From assembly GCF_013359905.1 (NCBI RefSeq), contig NZ_JABMCC010000111.1, forward strand, positions 124,001 to 188,000: 64,000 bases of DNA. The letters are read 5' to 3'. Both the position numbers and the translations under genes were made by a program. Positions within the stretch are counted from its first letter, which is position 1. Each line of letters begins with the position of its first letter. This document shows, in pieces, positions 35,252 to 44,567 of the stretch. A model generated the notes under the pieces. The model was not told the DNA's origin and did no database searches. It saw only the letters and a list, made by a program, of their open reading frames with translations. This DNA comes from Paenibacillus taichungensis (GTDB lineage: Bacteria; Bacillota; Bacilli; Paenibacillales; Paenibacillaceae).

Positions 35252-36792
35252 GCAAAAAAGCGACGATGCGCGATCCATCCGATAGGAATAGGGTAGTGAA
35301 ACGTAGCCTTACAGGCAAACGGAAAATGCGTTTTGGACGGACCCTGATGTCCCGGTATATCCTCTTGATCTTGGCAGCGGTTTTGTTTGTACCGGTCGTT
35401 CTCCCCATTACATCCATCATCTATGTGGTGGTGGTGAACAATACAAATAAAGAAAATACGGCACCTTATGGCGATAGCACGAAAATTAGCAACCTGTGGA
35501 CCCGGGAATCCGAGAAGCTGGATGGGGCGACATCTGAAAAAATCAAACAACGTATGGAACAGCTGCACCGTAAATATCCCAAATCTTCGATGTACCGTGT
35601 GGACCAAAACGGTGAAACGGCATTTATTCTCGCTGGAGAGGATGTTGATGTGTCTGAAACCACCGTGGATGGAACAACAATGACAACATTGAAGTGGACG
35701 TTGAATCATCAGAGAACAGAGACCCAGATTCCAGCGATATGGAATTCAAACACTACCCTGGAATTTATGAAGGAAGCGTCCTATCGTGATCCGCTAACGG
35801 TGGTTTCTTTTGTAGGGGGAGATAGCGAAAACAAGGGACAAGGCTTTATGGTGATTGAGGTTCCGAGGTATCTTATGCAAAAGCCGCAGAACAACTGGCC
35901 TATGGAACTTTTGTATTTGGGTGGATTAATGATGATCATTTTCCTCTTATTTATTATCATGTCGATCCTGTTCTTTGCGCGAATTCGCAAGCGGCTCATC
36001 CGTCTCCAGACGGCGATGATCACGCCGGGCAAGGAAGGCATTCCACTTCCTGTGGAGATTCGCAGATCGGACGAGATTGGACATCTGGAGGAATCGTTCA
36101 ACGAAATGGTGCATCAGTTGACAGATAGTCGTCATCGGGAGCGGGAGGAAGAGCAGCTCCGCAAACGTCTTGTCGCAGGCTTATCGCATGATTTGCGTAC
36201 GCCGTTGACTGTCATTCGTGGACATATGCATTCCCTTCACAAAGAACCCCTAAGCACGGCTGCGGATACTTCATTGCGTCGTATGGAAGCCAAGATGGAT
36301 GACTTGAGCGGACTGATCGATAACATGTTGTCGTACAACCTGCTCACCAGCGGAAAATATACATTGAAGCTGGAACAGAAGGACGTCCTTCGAATTGTCA
36401 GAGAAACGGCAGCAGCCTGGTATCCTGTGTGGGAGAAAGAGCAGTTTGAGATTGATATTGATCTGCCGGATGAACCATTGATTTGGCAGGTGGATGAACA
36501 GGGATTGCGTCGTGTTCTCGATAACCTGTTCCAGAATGTCATCCGTCATGCAGCGAGTGGGAAATATATTGGCATATCGACAGAACAGATTCATGGGGAG
36601 ATATCTCTTGTTATTCAGGATAGGGGACCAGGATTGCAGGCAGATTCGGATACCAAGGGAACAGGTCTGGGGTTATCTATCGTGGATCTACTGATTCGTG
36701 AGATGGGTCTGCGGAAGAGGATGGACAGTTCCGAGAACGGACTGCGGGTGTGCCTCTATAGTGGTGTGGGTATTGGAAAACCAAGGCCCTAA
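35248..36792 (+). CDS. Sensor histidine kinase with large extracellular domain
   Basis: 514 residues. TM1 (about 33-57) and TM2 (about 220-248) enclose an extracellular domain of about 160 residues, the plan of lantibiotic-sensing NisK/SpaK-type kinases. HAMP-like region, then H-box AGLSHDLRTPLTVIRGH with His314, N-box LDNLFQNVIRHA and G-box KGTGLGLSIVD. Presumed to sense an antimicrobial peptide (inference from the adjoining LanFEG-like exporter). Confidence 0.9.
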   Translation: MSKKATMRDPSDRNRVVKRSLTGKRKMRFGRTLMSRYILLILAAVLFVPVVLPITSIIYVVVVNNTNKENTAPYGDSTKISNLWTRESEKLDGATSEKIKQRMEQLHRKYPKSSMYRVDQNGETAFILAGEDVDVSETTVDGTTMTTLKWTLNHQRTETQIPAIWNSNTTLEFMKEASYRDPLTVVSFVGGDSENKGQGFMVIEVPRYLMQKPQNNWPMELLYLGGLMMIIFLLFIIMSILFFARIRKRLIRLQTAMITPGKEGIPLPVEIRRSDEIGHLEESFNEMVHQLTDSRHREREEEQLRKRLVAGLSHDLRTPLTVIRGHMHSLHKEPLSTAADTSLRRMEAKMDDLSGLIDNMLSYNLLTSGKYTLKLEQKDVLRIVRETAAAWYPVWEKEQFEIDIDLPDEPLIWQVDEQGLRRVLDNLFQNVIRHAASGKYIGISTEQIHGEISLVIQDRGPGLQADSDTKGTGLGLSIVDLLIREMGLRKRMDSSENGLRVCLYSGVGIGKPRP

Positions 36793-36814
36793 CCTTTTTT
36801 TAAACTAAACTTAA

Positions 36815-36831
36815 ACTTCAGCCGACTTCAG
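36815..36831 (+). promoter_or_regulatory. Direct repeats, candidate response-regulator site
   Basis: ACTTCAG occurs at 36815 and 36825, an exact 10-base period. OmpR-type regulators bind such head-to-tail repeats. The pair lies about 45 bases before the ATPase gene start. An AAACT series (36802-36817) precedes it. Confidence 0.5.
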
Positions 36832-36875
36832 CTTTAACCTTGGAAGGTTACGATGATATCCGAGGTGATTAAACA

Positions 36876-37790
36876 GTGACAGACAACATTATTCAAACCG
36901 CTAACTTATGGAAAACATACCGGGACCGTGCGGCGGTCCGTGAACTTGATCTGCATATTAAAAAGGGAGATATTTATGGCTTCCTTGGTCCCAACGGCGC
37001 TGGCAAAACAACAACTATTCGTATGCTTCTTGGCTTAATCAAGCCAACCAAAGGTGTCATCCGTGTATTCGACAAGGATATCCGCAAGGATCGCATGGAC
37101 ATTCTGCGACGTGTAGGTTCGTTGGTTGAATATCCATCATACTATGGACATCTGAACGCGGTGGAGAATCTGGAAACCTTGCGCCGGATATTAAATGTAC
37201 CCAAATCGAGGATTGCCGAAGTGCTTTCCATCGTGGATCTGACCCGGGATGCCAAACGTTCCGTAAAAGGTTACTCGCTTGGGATGAAACAGCGTCTGGG
37301 GATTGCAAGTGCCTTGTTGGGTCAGCCGGAGCTGCTGATTTTGGACGAGCCGACGAACGGTCTTGATCCAGCAGGCATCCAGGAGATCCGGGAATTAATC
37401 AAACGCATGCCGCTGGAACACGGTATCACCGTACTGGTGTCGAGCCATTTGCTGAGTGAAGTGGAACAGATGGCAAGCCGGGTTGGCATTATTCGTGAGG
37501 GGAAAATGGTCCTTCAGGATACGATCGCCAATCTGCATAGCCAGACGGGCAGCTCCATTCGACTGACGGTTTCCGAGCCGGAAGAGGCGATGAAGCTGGC
37601 AAGAGAGCAGGGACAGTTCGGTCAACGTGAAGGAGCCGCGCTCACGTTCCCGTATATGGATAATAGCGCGATTGCATTGCTGGTTCGCCGATTGGTTGAG
37701 CAGGATCACGCGGTCTATCGTGTGGAAGAGCACCGTCAATCTCTAGAAGACTTGTTCATGCGAGTCATCGGTGAGGGGGCAACGGTATGA
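36876..37790 (+). CDS. Peptide-resistance ABC ATPase (LanF/BcrA type)
   Basis: 304-residue ATPase with Walker A GPNGAGKTTT, signature YSLGMKQRLGIA and Walker B LLILDEPTNGLDP, and the extended C-terminal domain of the BcrA/LanF/NodI group. GTG start 36876 after GAGGTG. Energises the two permeases that follow; expected role is expelling lantibiotic- or bacitracin-like peptides from the membrane. Overlaps the first permease by ATGA. Confidence 0.92.
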   Translation: MTDNIIQTANLWKTYRDRAAVRELDLHIKKGDIYGFLGPNGAGKTTTIRMLLGLIKPTKGVIRVFDKDIRKDRMDILRRVGSLVEYPSYYGHLNAVENLETLRRILNVPKSRIAEVLSIVDLTRDAKRSVKGYSLGMKQRLGIASALLGQPELLILDEPTNGLDPAGIQEIRELIKRMPLEHGITVLVSSHLLSEVEQMASRVGIIREGKMVLQDTIANLHSQTGSSIRLTVSEPEEAMKLAREQGQFGQREGAALTFPYMDNSAIALLVRRLVEQDHAVYRVEEHRQSLEDLFMRVIGEGATV

Positions 37791-38503
37791 CGGGCCGTGC
37801 GTTATCGTCCGATTGGCTCAAAATTCGTGGCAAAGGTATCTGGTTTCTCGTTTTCCTGGCACCCATTGGACTAACAGCGATGCAAGCTTTGAATTTCGGG
37901 CTTCGTTTGGACTATCTGAAAGAACAGTATGGGGGTCATCTGTGGGAGAGTTTGCTGGATAATGTGGTTGTTTTTGTACCGCTTGCCTTGATGCTGGGGG
38001 CGACGATTCTCAGCTCAATGATCGCAAATGTGGAGCATGAACAGGGTTCGTGGAAGCAGCTGCTGGCGATGCCGATCACAAGACCTGCGGTCTACCTGGC
38101 CAAGTTCCTGCTCGCTTGTATGCTGCTCATCATCTCCTGTTTGTTATTAACAGCGGGAATTATTGGTCTGGGATTGGTGCTTGGATTCGACGCTGGTGAG
38201 ATCCCTTGGATACATGCAATCAAGCTGGGTTTATTGCCGCTGGCTGGCGCACTTCCGGTGTTATCTCTGGAGCTATGGCTTACAATGGTAAACAAAAATC
38301 AGGCTCTTCCCGTCACGCTTGGGATTGTACTCGCAGTAATGGGGATGTTCGCACTCAGTATCTCACCGTACTTTCCGCTTGCTTGGGCACAGATGGCTTG
38401 GGCCAGCCCGACACCATTCGTGTATGTCGGTTTGGGCGTAGGTTCGGGTCTCTTGATCATGCTGCTGGGGATGGTGCACTTTAGCCGGAAGGATGTGGCC
38501 TAA
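37787..38503 (+). CDS. Lantibiotic-immunity permease (LanE type)
   Basis: 238 residues, six hydrophobic segments, matching EpiE/MutE-family ABC-2 permeases. It has an ANVEHEQGSWKQLLAMP element, the conserved E-x-x-x-G-x-W-K-x-L motif of this family. No biosynthetic lantibiotic genes are present, so it is a resistance rather than a self-immunity system. Confidence 0.87.
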   Translation: MTGRALSSDWLKIRGKGIWFLVFLAPIGLTAMQALNFGLRLDYLKEQYGGHLWESLLDNVVVFVPLALMLGATILSSMIANVEHEQGSWKQLLAMPITRPAVYLAKFLLACMLLIISCLLLTAGIIGLGLVLGFDAGEIPWIHAIKLGLLPLAGALPVLSLELWLTMVNKNQALPVTLGIVLAVMGMFALSISPYFPLAWAQMAWASPTPFVYVGLGVGSGLLIMLLGMVHFSRKDVA

Positions 38504-38504
38504 G

Positions 38505-39239
38505 ATGAGTTTTGCAACTACTTATTTTCGAATCCTATCCTCTGAACGACTAAAAATGGGCAAATCTCCTGTCTGGCTTCTGATTCTGCTTAGTCCATTG
38601 ATCGCACTGCTTATCGGGCTGCTATCCACACCATCAGGTCAATGGAATGTGCTTATGGGTTCAATGGTCTTTCTGCATGGTTTGTTATTGCTGCCCATCC
38701 TGACCGGCGTATTTACGTCATTCGTCTGTCGGTTCGAGCATGCGGGTGGAGGATGGAAACAAATGCTGGTGCTGCCGCTCACCCGTACGGGCGTATATGC
38801 AGGTAAACTGACCATCGTGATCTTGCTTCTGGCAGGCACGCAATTATTGTTGCTCGGGTCCATCCTGTTGGCGGGTATGATCCAGGGCATGACGGATCCC
38901 ATCCCATGGGGATTGCTTACAGGTAAGCTGCTGCTGGGGCTATTCGCTTGTGTGCCGCTCGCTGCACTACAAATGTTCGTTTCCTTGGTATGGAGCAGCT
39001 TTGCCGCACCGCTGGCATTGAATTTTGCGTTGACCGTACCGAACATTCTGATCGTGAACTCGGCTACATTTGGCCCGTATTATCCTTGGGCGCAACCGAT
39101 GATTCTAATGACACCGTTTGAAGGTGGAGGTTTCGGAGCTTACAATGTTCCGCTTGGGACTATGCTGGCAGTGGTCGGGGGCAGTGCAGTTCTTTTCATT
39201 TTAATCGGAGTGTTATACTTTAGAAAAAAAGAAATTTAA
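38505..39239 (+). CDS. Lantibiotic-immunity permease (LanG type)
   Basis: 244 residues, six hydrophobic segments, paralogous to the preceding permease, with the matching RFEHAGGGWKQMLVLPLTR element. This is the MutG/LanG-type partner. I start at ATG 38505, one base after the previous stop. Completes the ATPase-permease-permease set. Confidence 0.87.
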   Translation: MSFATTYFRILSSERLKMGKSPVWLLILLSPLIALLIGLLSTPSGQWNVLMGSMVFLHGLLLLPILTGVFTSFVCRFEHAGGGWKQMLVLPLTRTGVYAGKLTIVILLLAGTQLLLLGSILLAGMIQGMTDPIPWGLLTGKLLLGLFACVPLAALQMFVSLVWSSFAAPLALNFALTVPNILIVNSATFGPYYPWAQPMILMTPFEGGGFGAYNVPLGTMLAVVGGSAVLFILIGVLYFRKKEI

Positions 39240-39268
39240 TTTTCTCACAAATTGGTTGTGAATAAATT

Positions 39269-39329
39269 CCTTTTAAGCAAACATAGACCTCAGTTATTGA
39301 CGGGCTATGTCGCTTAAAGGGGATTTTTT
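39269..39329 (+). terminator. Terminator after the ABC exporter
   Basis: CTTTTAAGC/GCTTAAAGG outer stem plus ACATAG/CTATGT inner stem, then six T. Confidence 0.75.
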
Positions 39330-39509
39330 GTCGTTTATACATGGTTTTGGTGAAGAGATTGTAAGCAAATTCGAACTGGAATCTGGTAAAATAAAAAAAG
39401 CTGTTTCTAGGAAGGCTTACATGGTTATTCGAGGGTAGGCCCATTTCGCCGGAAATTATATTTTTTGGTTGTTAGATGAAGATATAGGCTGAGAAAAGAG
39501 GGGTAAGCC

Positions 39510-42218
39510 TTGGATATTAATAAAACGGAAACCCTGAAGCGCATTATTTCTGAAGGAAGTTCTTACCAATCATTGTTTTTTAATCACCCAGATGCCATAT
39601 ATGTGATGGACATCCATGGAAATTATATTGATGCCAATCCCTCGATTGAGAGGATTTCAGGATATACATTTGAAGAACTTCGCAACTTGAATCGAGATAG
39701 GATTTGCCCTCCCGAGAGTGAGGAGTCACGTAAAGAATACATTCGTGAAGTACTGGCTGGACATTCAGTCAGTAAGTCGATCACGTTTTATCATAGAGAC
39801 GGTTCTCTGAAACAGGCCGAGATTACGTATGTACCCATAACGGAACAAGAAGTTATCGTGGGGATATACGGTATTGCCAGAGACGTAACCGAAATCGTAG
39901 AAGTCGAACGTAAATTGCACGAAACGCAAGAGAAATATCAGATGTTGGCTGATCATGCCCAGGATCTAATCACCACAAGTTCGATGGACGGCAAGCTGCT
40001 TTATGTTTCTCCTTCCGTCTATTCATTGCTGGGCTATCGTCCGGAAGAGGTAACGGGAAAGTTCCTGAAGGATTACTGTTATCCTGAGGATTACCCTGAA
40101 CTTCTAGAGATGTCGTCGAGTGGGAATGGCTGCAAGATGCGAGTGCTTCATAAGAAGGGGCACTACATCTGGATGGAAACGCTGGCAAAGCCGGTGGCCG
40201 GAGAAGAGGGCAAGAATACTCAGATCGTCAGTGTCAGCCGGGATATTACCCAGCATAAAAATGCAGAAAGACGTCTTAGAGAGAGTCGTCAACGTTACAA
40301 ATCTCTCTTCGAACATAATCCGGCAGCGGTGTACTCGCTGAATCTCGAAGGCAAATATACGGCAGTGAACCGCAATCTGGTCAAAATGCTGGATGTACCT
40401 CGAAGCAAATTGATCGGGCAGTCCTTTCTTTCGCATTTGGATAAATGTGAAGTGCACGGCGGGCAAGCATATTTCGAACTGGTGAAGCAGGGGAAACCCC
40501 AACATTATGAAACGCGGATCGTGAATTCCAGTGGCCGTAAGGTTGATGTGTCTATCATTAATGTTCCCATCATTGTGGACCAGGAACTCGTGGGTGTGTA
40601 TGGGATCTTGTCTGATATTACGGAGCGTAAGGATTATACAGAGCAGATCCAGGAGCTTAGCAAACAGCATGCCCTGATTCTTAACTCGGTTACAGAGGGC
40701 ATCTATGGACTGGACGCAGATGGCATCACCAGGTTTATGAATCCGGCTGCTGCTTCCATGTTCGGCTACGAAGCGGAAGAGTTTGTCGGCAAAAACTCGC
40801 ATCCTATCATTCATCATTCACGTGCAGACGGCAGCTATTTTCCAAAAAGTGAATGCCCTATTCATATGACGGTGATGGATGGGCAGCGCCGTACAGTGAA
40901 GGAGGATGTGTTCTGGCGCAAAGATGGAACCAGCTTTCTGGTGGAATATCAGGTTACACCGATTATCGATGAAGGTCAGATTCGTGGTGCCGTTATCGTG
41001 TTCAATGATGTGACTGGTGATCGCGAAATTGTGCGCGCAAAGGAAACTGCTGAACTTGCGGCGCAGGCTAAGTCGGAATTCCTGTCCATGGTCAGTCATG
41101 AAATTCGCACACCAATGAATGGCATCGTAGGCATGACTGAATTACTCATTGGAACGGATTTATCAGAGGAACAGCGAGAATACGCCGAGATTATCCGTGA
41201 GAGCGGCGATGCACTCTTGAATATCCTGAATGACATCCTTGATTTCAGTAAATTGGAGTCCGGGAAAATGGCTCTGGCCTACGAACCGTTCTCGCTGCGC
41301 ATCATGTTGGAACAGGTTGCAGAACTTTTCTCGTCTAAGGCGGAGGAGAAGCAGTTGAAGATCCGATATCGTCTCAATCCCGACATTCCTGAGTTTATGG
41401 TGGGCGATGCGATGCGTATTCGGCAAATTCTCGTCAATCTGGTGAGCAATGCCTTGAAGTTTACGGATCAGGGGAGCATTGATGTTACCGTGGATATTAT
41501 TCGCGGCAGCAGACCGGAAGCGAGTGTGCTGGACTTTGCTGTGAAGGATACGGGGATCGGTATTCCAGAAGATAAGCTGGATCAGTTGTTCCAGTCATTC
41601 TCTCAACTGCATCCTGTCATTAACCGCAAATATGGCGGGACTGGTCTTGGATTGGTCATCTCGAAGCGGCTCGTGGAGATTATGGGTGGCAGTATCAGTG
41701 TAGAGAGTGAAGATGGAAAAGGATCAACCTTCCGCTTCGCCGTGCCTGCTACAAGCGTAGATGCGACTGCAGAGCAATCTGCACGTCAATTCAGCCATGA
41801 TCGAACTCGCCAGGGGGACAAGGTGGCGATCCGTATTCTCGTTGCCGAGGACCACCCGGTCAACCGAAAGATTTTGACAGAGTATCTGGAGAAGCTTGGT
41901 TACCAAGCAGATGTATGTACCAATGGCGTTGAAGCGATTGAAGCCATTTCGCAAAATGCCTATGATATTGTCCTTATGGATCTTCAGATGCCTGTTATGG
42001 ATGGACTCAAAGCGACAGACCTTGTACATCGATTAATTCCACAGGAGCGTATTCCAGCTATTATAGCGGTAACCGGAAATGCCAAACGTGAAGACAAGGA
42101 AGCTTGTTTGGAAATTGGGATGCGTGACTTCATCAGCAAACCAATCATGCTAAGTGAATTAAAGCGGGTATTGCAGCAATGGGGGCCAGCAGATGAACCT
42201 CAGCTTGCACCAAGCTGA
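39510..42218 (+). CDS. PAS-rich hybrid sensor histidine kinase
   Basis: 902 residues, no transmembrane segment, so a cytosolic sensor. Four PAS domains (about 15-135, 140-255, 258-380 and 385-510) with recurrent N-P-A/D and V-x-G-I-x-x-D-(I/V)-T motifs are followed by HisKA (H-box VSHEIRTPMNGIVG, His530), HATPase (GGTGLGLVISKRLVE) and a C-terminal receiver (Asp824 in VLMDLQMPVMDG). TTG start 39510 after AGAGGGG. A phosphotransfer partner is not adjacent. Ligand (redox, light or small molecule) unknown. Confidence 0.92.
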   Translation: MDINKTETLKRIISEGSSYQSLFFNHPDAIYVMDIHGNYIDANPSIERISGYTFEELRNLNRDRICPPESEESRKEYIREVLAGHSVSKSITFYHRDGSLKQAEITYVPITEQEVIVGIYGIARDVTEIVEVERKLHETQEKYQMLADHAQDLITTSSMDGKLLYVSPSVYSLLGYRPEEVTGKFLKDYCYPEDYPELLEMSSSGNGCKMRVLHKKGHYIWMETLAKPVAGEEGKNTQIVSVSRDITQHKNAERRLRESRQRYKSLFEHNPAAVYSLNLEGKYTAVNRNLVKMLDVPRSKLIGQSFLSHLDKCEVHGGQAYFELVKQGKPQHYETRIVNSSGRKVDVSIINVPIIVDQELVGVYGILSDITERKDYTEQIQELSKQHALILNSVTEGIYGLDADGITRFMNPAAASMFGYEAEEFVGKNSHPIIHHSRADGSYFPKSECPIHMTVMDGQRRTVKEDVFWRKDGTSFLVEYQVTPIIDEGQIRGAVIVFNDVTGDREIVRAKETAELAAQAKSEFLSMVSHEIRTPMNGIVGMTELLIGTDLSEEQREYAEIIRESGDALLNILNDILDFSKLESGKMALAYEPFSLRIMLEQVAELFSSKAEEKQLKIRYRLNPDIPEFMVGDAMRIRQILVNLVSNALKFTDQGSIDVTVDIIRGSRPEASVLDFAVKDTGIGIPEDKLDQLFQSFSQLHPVINRKYGGTGLGLVISKRLVEIMGGSISVESEDGKGSTFRFAVPATSVDATAEQSARQFSHDRTRQGDKVAIRILVAEDHPVNRKILTEYLEKLGYQADVCTNGVEAIEAISQNAYDIVLMDLQMPVMDGLKATDLVHRLIPQERIPAIIAVTGNAKREDKEACLEIGMRDFISKPIMLSELKRVLQQWGPADEPQLAPS

Positions 42219-42254
42219 AACCCGTACTACCAAGGTGGAAAAAAACAAACAAAC

Positions 42255-42305
42255 ACAAAAATGCCAATGACACTTCTGAATCAGGAGGTTATTGGCGTTT
42301 TTGTA
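42255..42305. terminator. Bidirectional terminator between hybrid kinase and ldh-like gene
   Basis: AAAAATGCCAAT pairs with ATTGGCGTTTTT; A-run and T-run on the two sides let it act on both converging transcripts. Confidence 0.8.
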
Positions 42306-42346
42306 TTTTTAATTATTTTGTTATGGACCGTCTTTGAATGGATAGA

Positions 42347-43300
42347 TCAAACCAGGGTAAGACGATTGATGTTGCCTGACAAAACTTCACAGGAACGCTC
42401 GAATTTCTCACGTTCAGATGCATCCAGATTCAATTCGATAATCTCCTGGATCCCATCGCCGCCAATAATGGCTGGAACACCTGCACAGACGTTGCTCTGT
42501 CCATACTCGCCATCGAGAATCGCGGAGACAGCAATGATCTTGTGTTCATCGTTGAGAATCGAACGGGTAATATGTGCGAGTGCGTTACCGATTCCGAATT
42601 GAGTGGAACCTTTACGGGTGAAAATTTCCCAACCGGCATCTTTTGTTTTGCGAGCGATATCTTCCAGGTCCAGATGTTTGAAGCGTTCCTTATGCTGCTC
42701 CATAATGTGCATAATCGGTTTACCTCCGATGGTGACATGGGACCATGCCACGAACTGGGATTCCCCATGTTCCCCTAGAGCATATCCGTGCACGCTGCGT
42801 GGATCGATGGAGAAGACTTCGGACAACAGCGTTTTGAGCCGGGAGGAATCAATAGACGTACCTGTACCGATGACTCGTTCACGCGGAAGACCGGACAGCT
42901 TCCATACCATATAAGTTACTATGTCAACCGGATTGGCCGCGACGACAAAAATCCCCCGGAATCCGCTATTCATGATGGGAACAACGATATCTTTAGCAAT
43001 AGACTCCGCTTCTTCCAGAATATCCAGACGAGTCTGCCCTGGCTTCGGATTCGCTCCGGCAGTTAGGACAATGACGTCCATGCTGCCGCAATCTGCATAA
43101 GTGCCAGCATATACCTTCGTGCGGTTATGTGTGAAATCCATGCAATGGGAAAAATCCAGCGCCTGTGCAACCGCGCGATCATACGTCCGGTCAACCATCA
43201 TAATTTCTCTGCATATCGATTGATTAATCATGGAATACGCACAACTTGAACCGACAAGTCCCGCCCCGATCACCGCTACTTTACCTGATTTACCTAACAC
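42347..43300 (-). CDS. L-lactate dehydrogenase-like 2-hydroxyacid dehydrogenase
   Basis: 317 residues of the LDH/MDH family. NAD-binding GAGLVGSS at the start; catalytic His178 in [10 protein letters not shown]; Asp151 and substrate-binding Arg154 in SIDSSR; loop arginine Arg91. At the specificity loop, normal Bacillus LDH has NQKPGETR; here it is NPKPGQTR, so the residue equivalent to Gln102 is Pro85. The following helix reads DILEEAESI where LDH has a LVEKN-type sequence. Activity on a 2-oxoacid is likely, but pyruvate as preferred substrate is not assured. Confidence 0.85.
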   Translation of the reverse strand: MLGKSGKVAVIGAGLVGSSCAYSMINQSICREIMMVDRTYDRAVAQALDFSHCMDFTHNRTKVYAGTYADCGSMDVIVLTAGANPKPGQTRLDILEEAESIAKDIVVPIMNSGFRGIFVVAANPVDIVTYMVWKLSGLPRERVIGTGTSIDSSRLKTLLSEVFSIDPRSVHGYALGEHGESQFVAWSHVTIGGKPIMHIMEQHKERFKHLDLEDIARKTKDAGWEIFTRKGSTQFGIGNALAHITRSILNDEHKIIAVSAILDGEYGQSNVCAGVPAIIGGDGIQEIIELNLDASEREKFERSCEVLSGNINRLTLV

Positions 43301-43800
43301 TGCCGTTCAGCCCCCATTTACATTTAATTTATCCGTTCATAATGATACATATGTTAAGTATAGTCCTTTATTTTATGCGAATAACTGCTTCTACGTTACA
43401 TAAGATAACACATGGAAAAGCTGTGCAGCAATGATTTCCTCTGTCGCGGGAGCGTATTGGAGCAATGGAGTTAACAAAATTGACATGAATAATTCATCCT
43501 CATAAAAAGTGACGGCATTTGCACCAACGAATTTCGACATGACAGCATTCATGCTCATTGTCGGATGAAGGGTTATTTTTACGAATGAGGCAACTGACAA
43601 AAGTTCTTATGAATCCGCAGAAACAGAAGAAAAGCGTCAAAGGGATCTGCCAAGAGACTGACGAATACATACCGACAAGCAAATGAAATATGCGTACTTG
43701 ATCTATGAGACAGGTTAACCCGATCCGATGACAGTTCCAGAAGGGAACGCTGAAGCCACTACCTTGTATCAAAAAGACTTCATTCCGGGAGGGAATAATA
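43301..43800. other. Intergenic region between ldh-like and HTH genes
   Basis: No convincing gene; a 69-codon minus-strand frame (43391-43600) starts at TTG without a ribosome binding site. It holds the candidate promoter at 43480 and a leader of nearly 290 bases before the HTH gene. Confidence 0.45.
43480..43508 (+). promoter_or_regulatory. Promoter with embedded palindrome
   Basis: TTGACA (43480-43485), 17-base spacer, TAAAAA (43503-43508). The spacer contains ATGAAT-A-ATTCAT (43485-43497), a possible operator. Confidence 0.45.
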
Positions 43801-44454
43801 ATGATTGAAGAAGTGGGAGCAACGACGGAAACGGCCAAGAGCCTGGGCATTGGTGCCAGTACTCTTCGTAAATATGCGGCAGCGCTGGAGGAACAAGGGT
43901 ATCGATTCGAGCGTTCCGCCAACAAATCCAGATTGTTCAAGTCGGACGATATCGAGTGCATAGAACGCCTGATGACAGAACTTAGGGAACATAACCTGCC
44001 ACTTGCAGATGCTGTGGTGACCGTACTGACTCCAGACGTGCCTGTGATGGTAATGGAGGAGGCCTCAGTGGCGGAATGTGCGGCAACAGTGATGCCTGCA
44101 ATATTTCCTGAGGAACCTGAACCAACTGGAGCATTGAGATCTTATGAAGGTCTGGGACAACTGGTGAGTGAAGTGACTTACGGTGCTGTCGGACAGCAGG
44201 ATGATCAGGTCCAGCTGCTGCAGCATCGGGTGGACGAACTGGAGTTAACGCTGCAACATCTGGCGGATACCCATCTTGCTCTCCAGGAGCAGATGGAGAA
44301 GCAGCGCCTATGGATGAATGAGAAGCTGGAAGAAGAGCGGGACCGTGAACTGGTCACCAATCTGCGCAGCTTTCAGGGAAGAAAACGCAAACCCAAAGGA
44401 ACATCGCTCCGAATGTTGTTTGGGCTGCTGCCCAAAAAGCACAAAGAAGCCTGA
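43801..44454 (+). CDS. MerR-like HTH protein with C-terminal coiled coil
   Basis: 217 residues. The N-terminal 65 residues form a MerR-like winged helix (TAKSLGIGASTLRKYAAAL, then an R-F-E-R-S wing). A variable Val/Glu/Pro-rich linker follows, then a coiled coil (about 135-190, VQLLQHRVDELELTLQHLAD) and a very basic tail (GRKRKPKGTSLR, PKKHKEA). The plan recalls RacA-like chromosome-anchoring proteins or DNA-binding scaffolds rather than ligand-sensing MerR regulators. The start follows GGGAGGG. A Ser/Thr kinase gene follows 114 bases later. Confidence 0.7.
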   Translation: MIEEVGATTETAKSLGIGASTLRKYAAALEEQGYRFERSANKSRLFKSDDIECIERLMTELREHNLPLADAVVTVLTPDVPVMVMEEASVAECAATVMPAIFPEEPEPTGALRSYEGLGQLVSEVTYGAVGQQDDQVQLLQHRVDELELTLQHLADTHLALQEQMEKQRLWMNEKLEEERDRELVTNLRSFQGRKRKPKGTSLRMLFGLLPKKHKEA

Positions 44455-44567
44455 GAACTCGGCCCATGCTCGTCGTGATTTTACACAGATAGCTTGATAT
44501 AATGAGCCCATACAACAACAAGACTGGCTACTGATCTGCTTTGCTTAAACGGGGAACAGGAGATCAG

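Noticed and set aside
43391-43600. 69-codon minus-strand open frame between ldh-like and HTH genes
   Set aside because: It starts at TTG without a ribosome binding site, resembles no family, and overlaps a promoter on the opposite strand.
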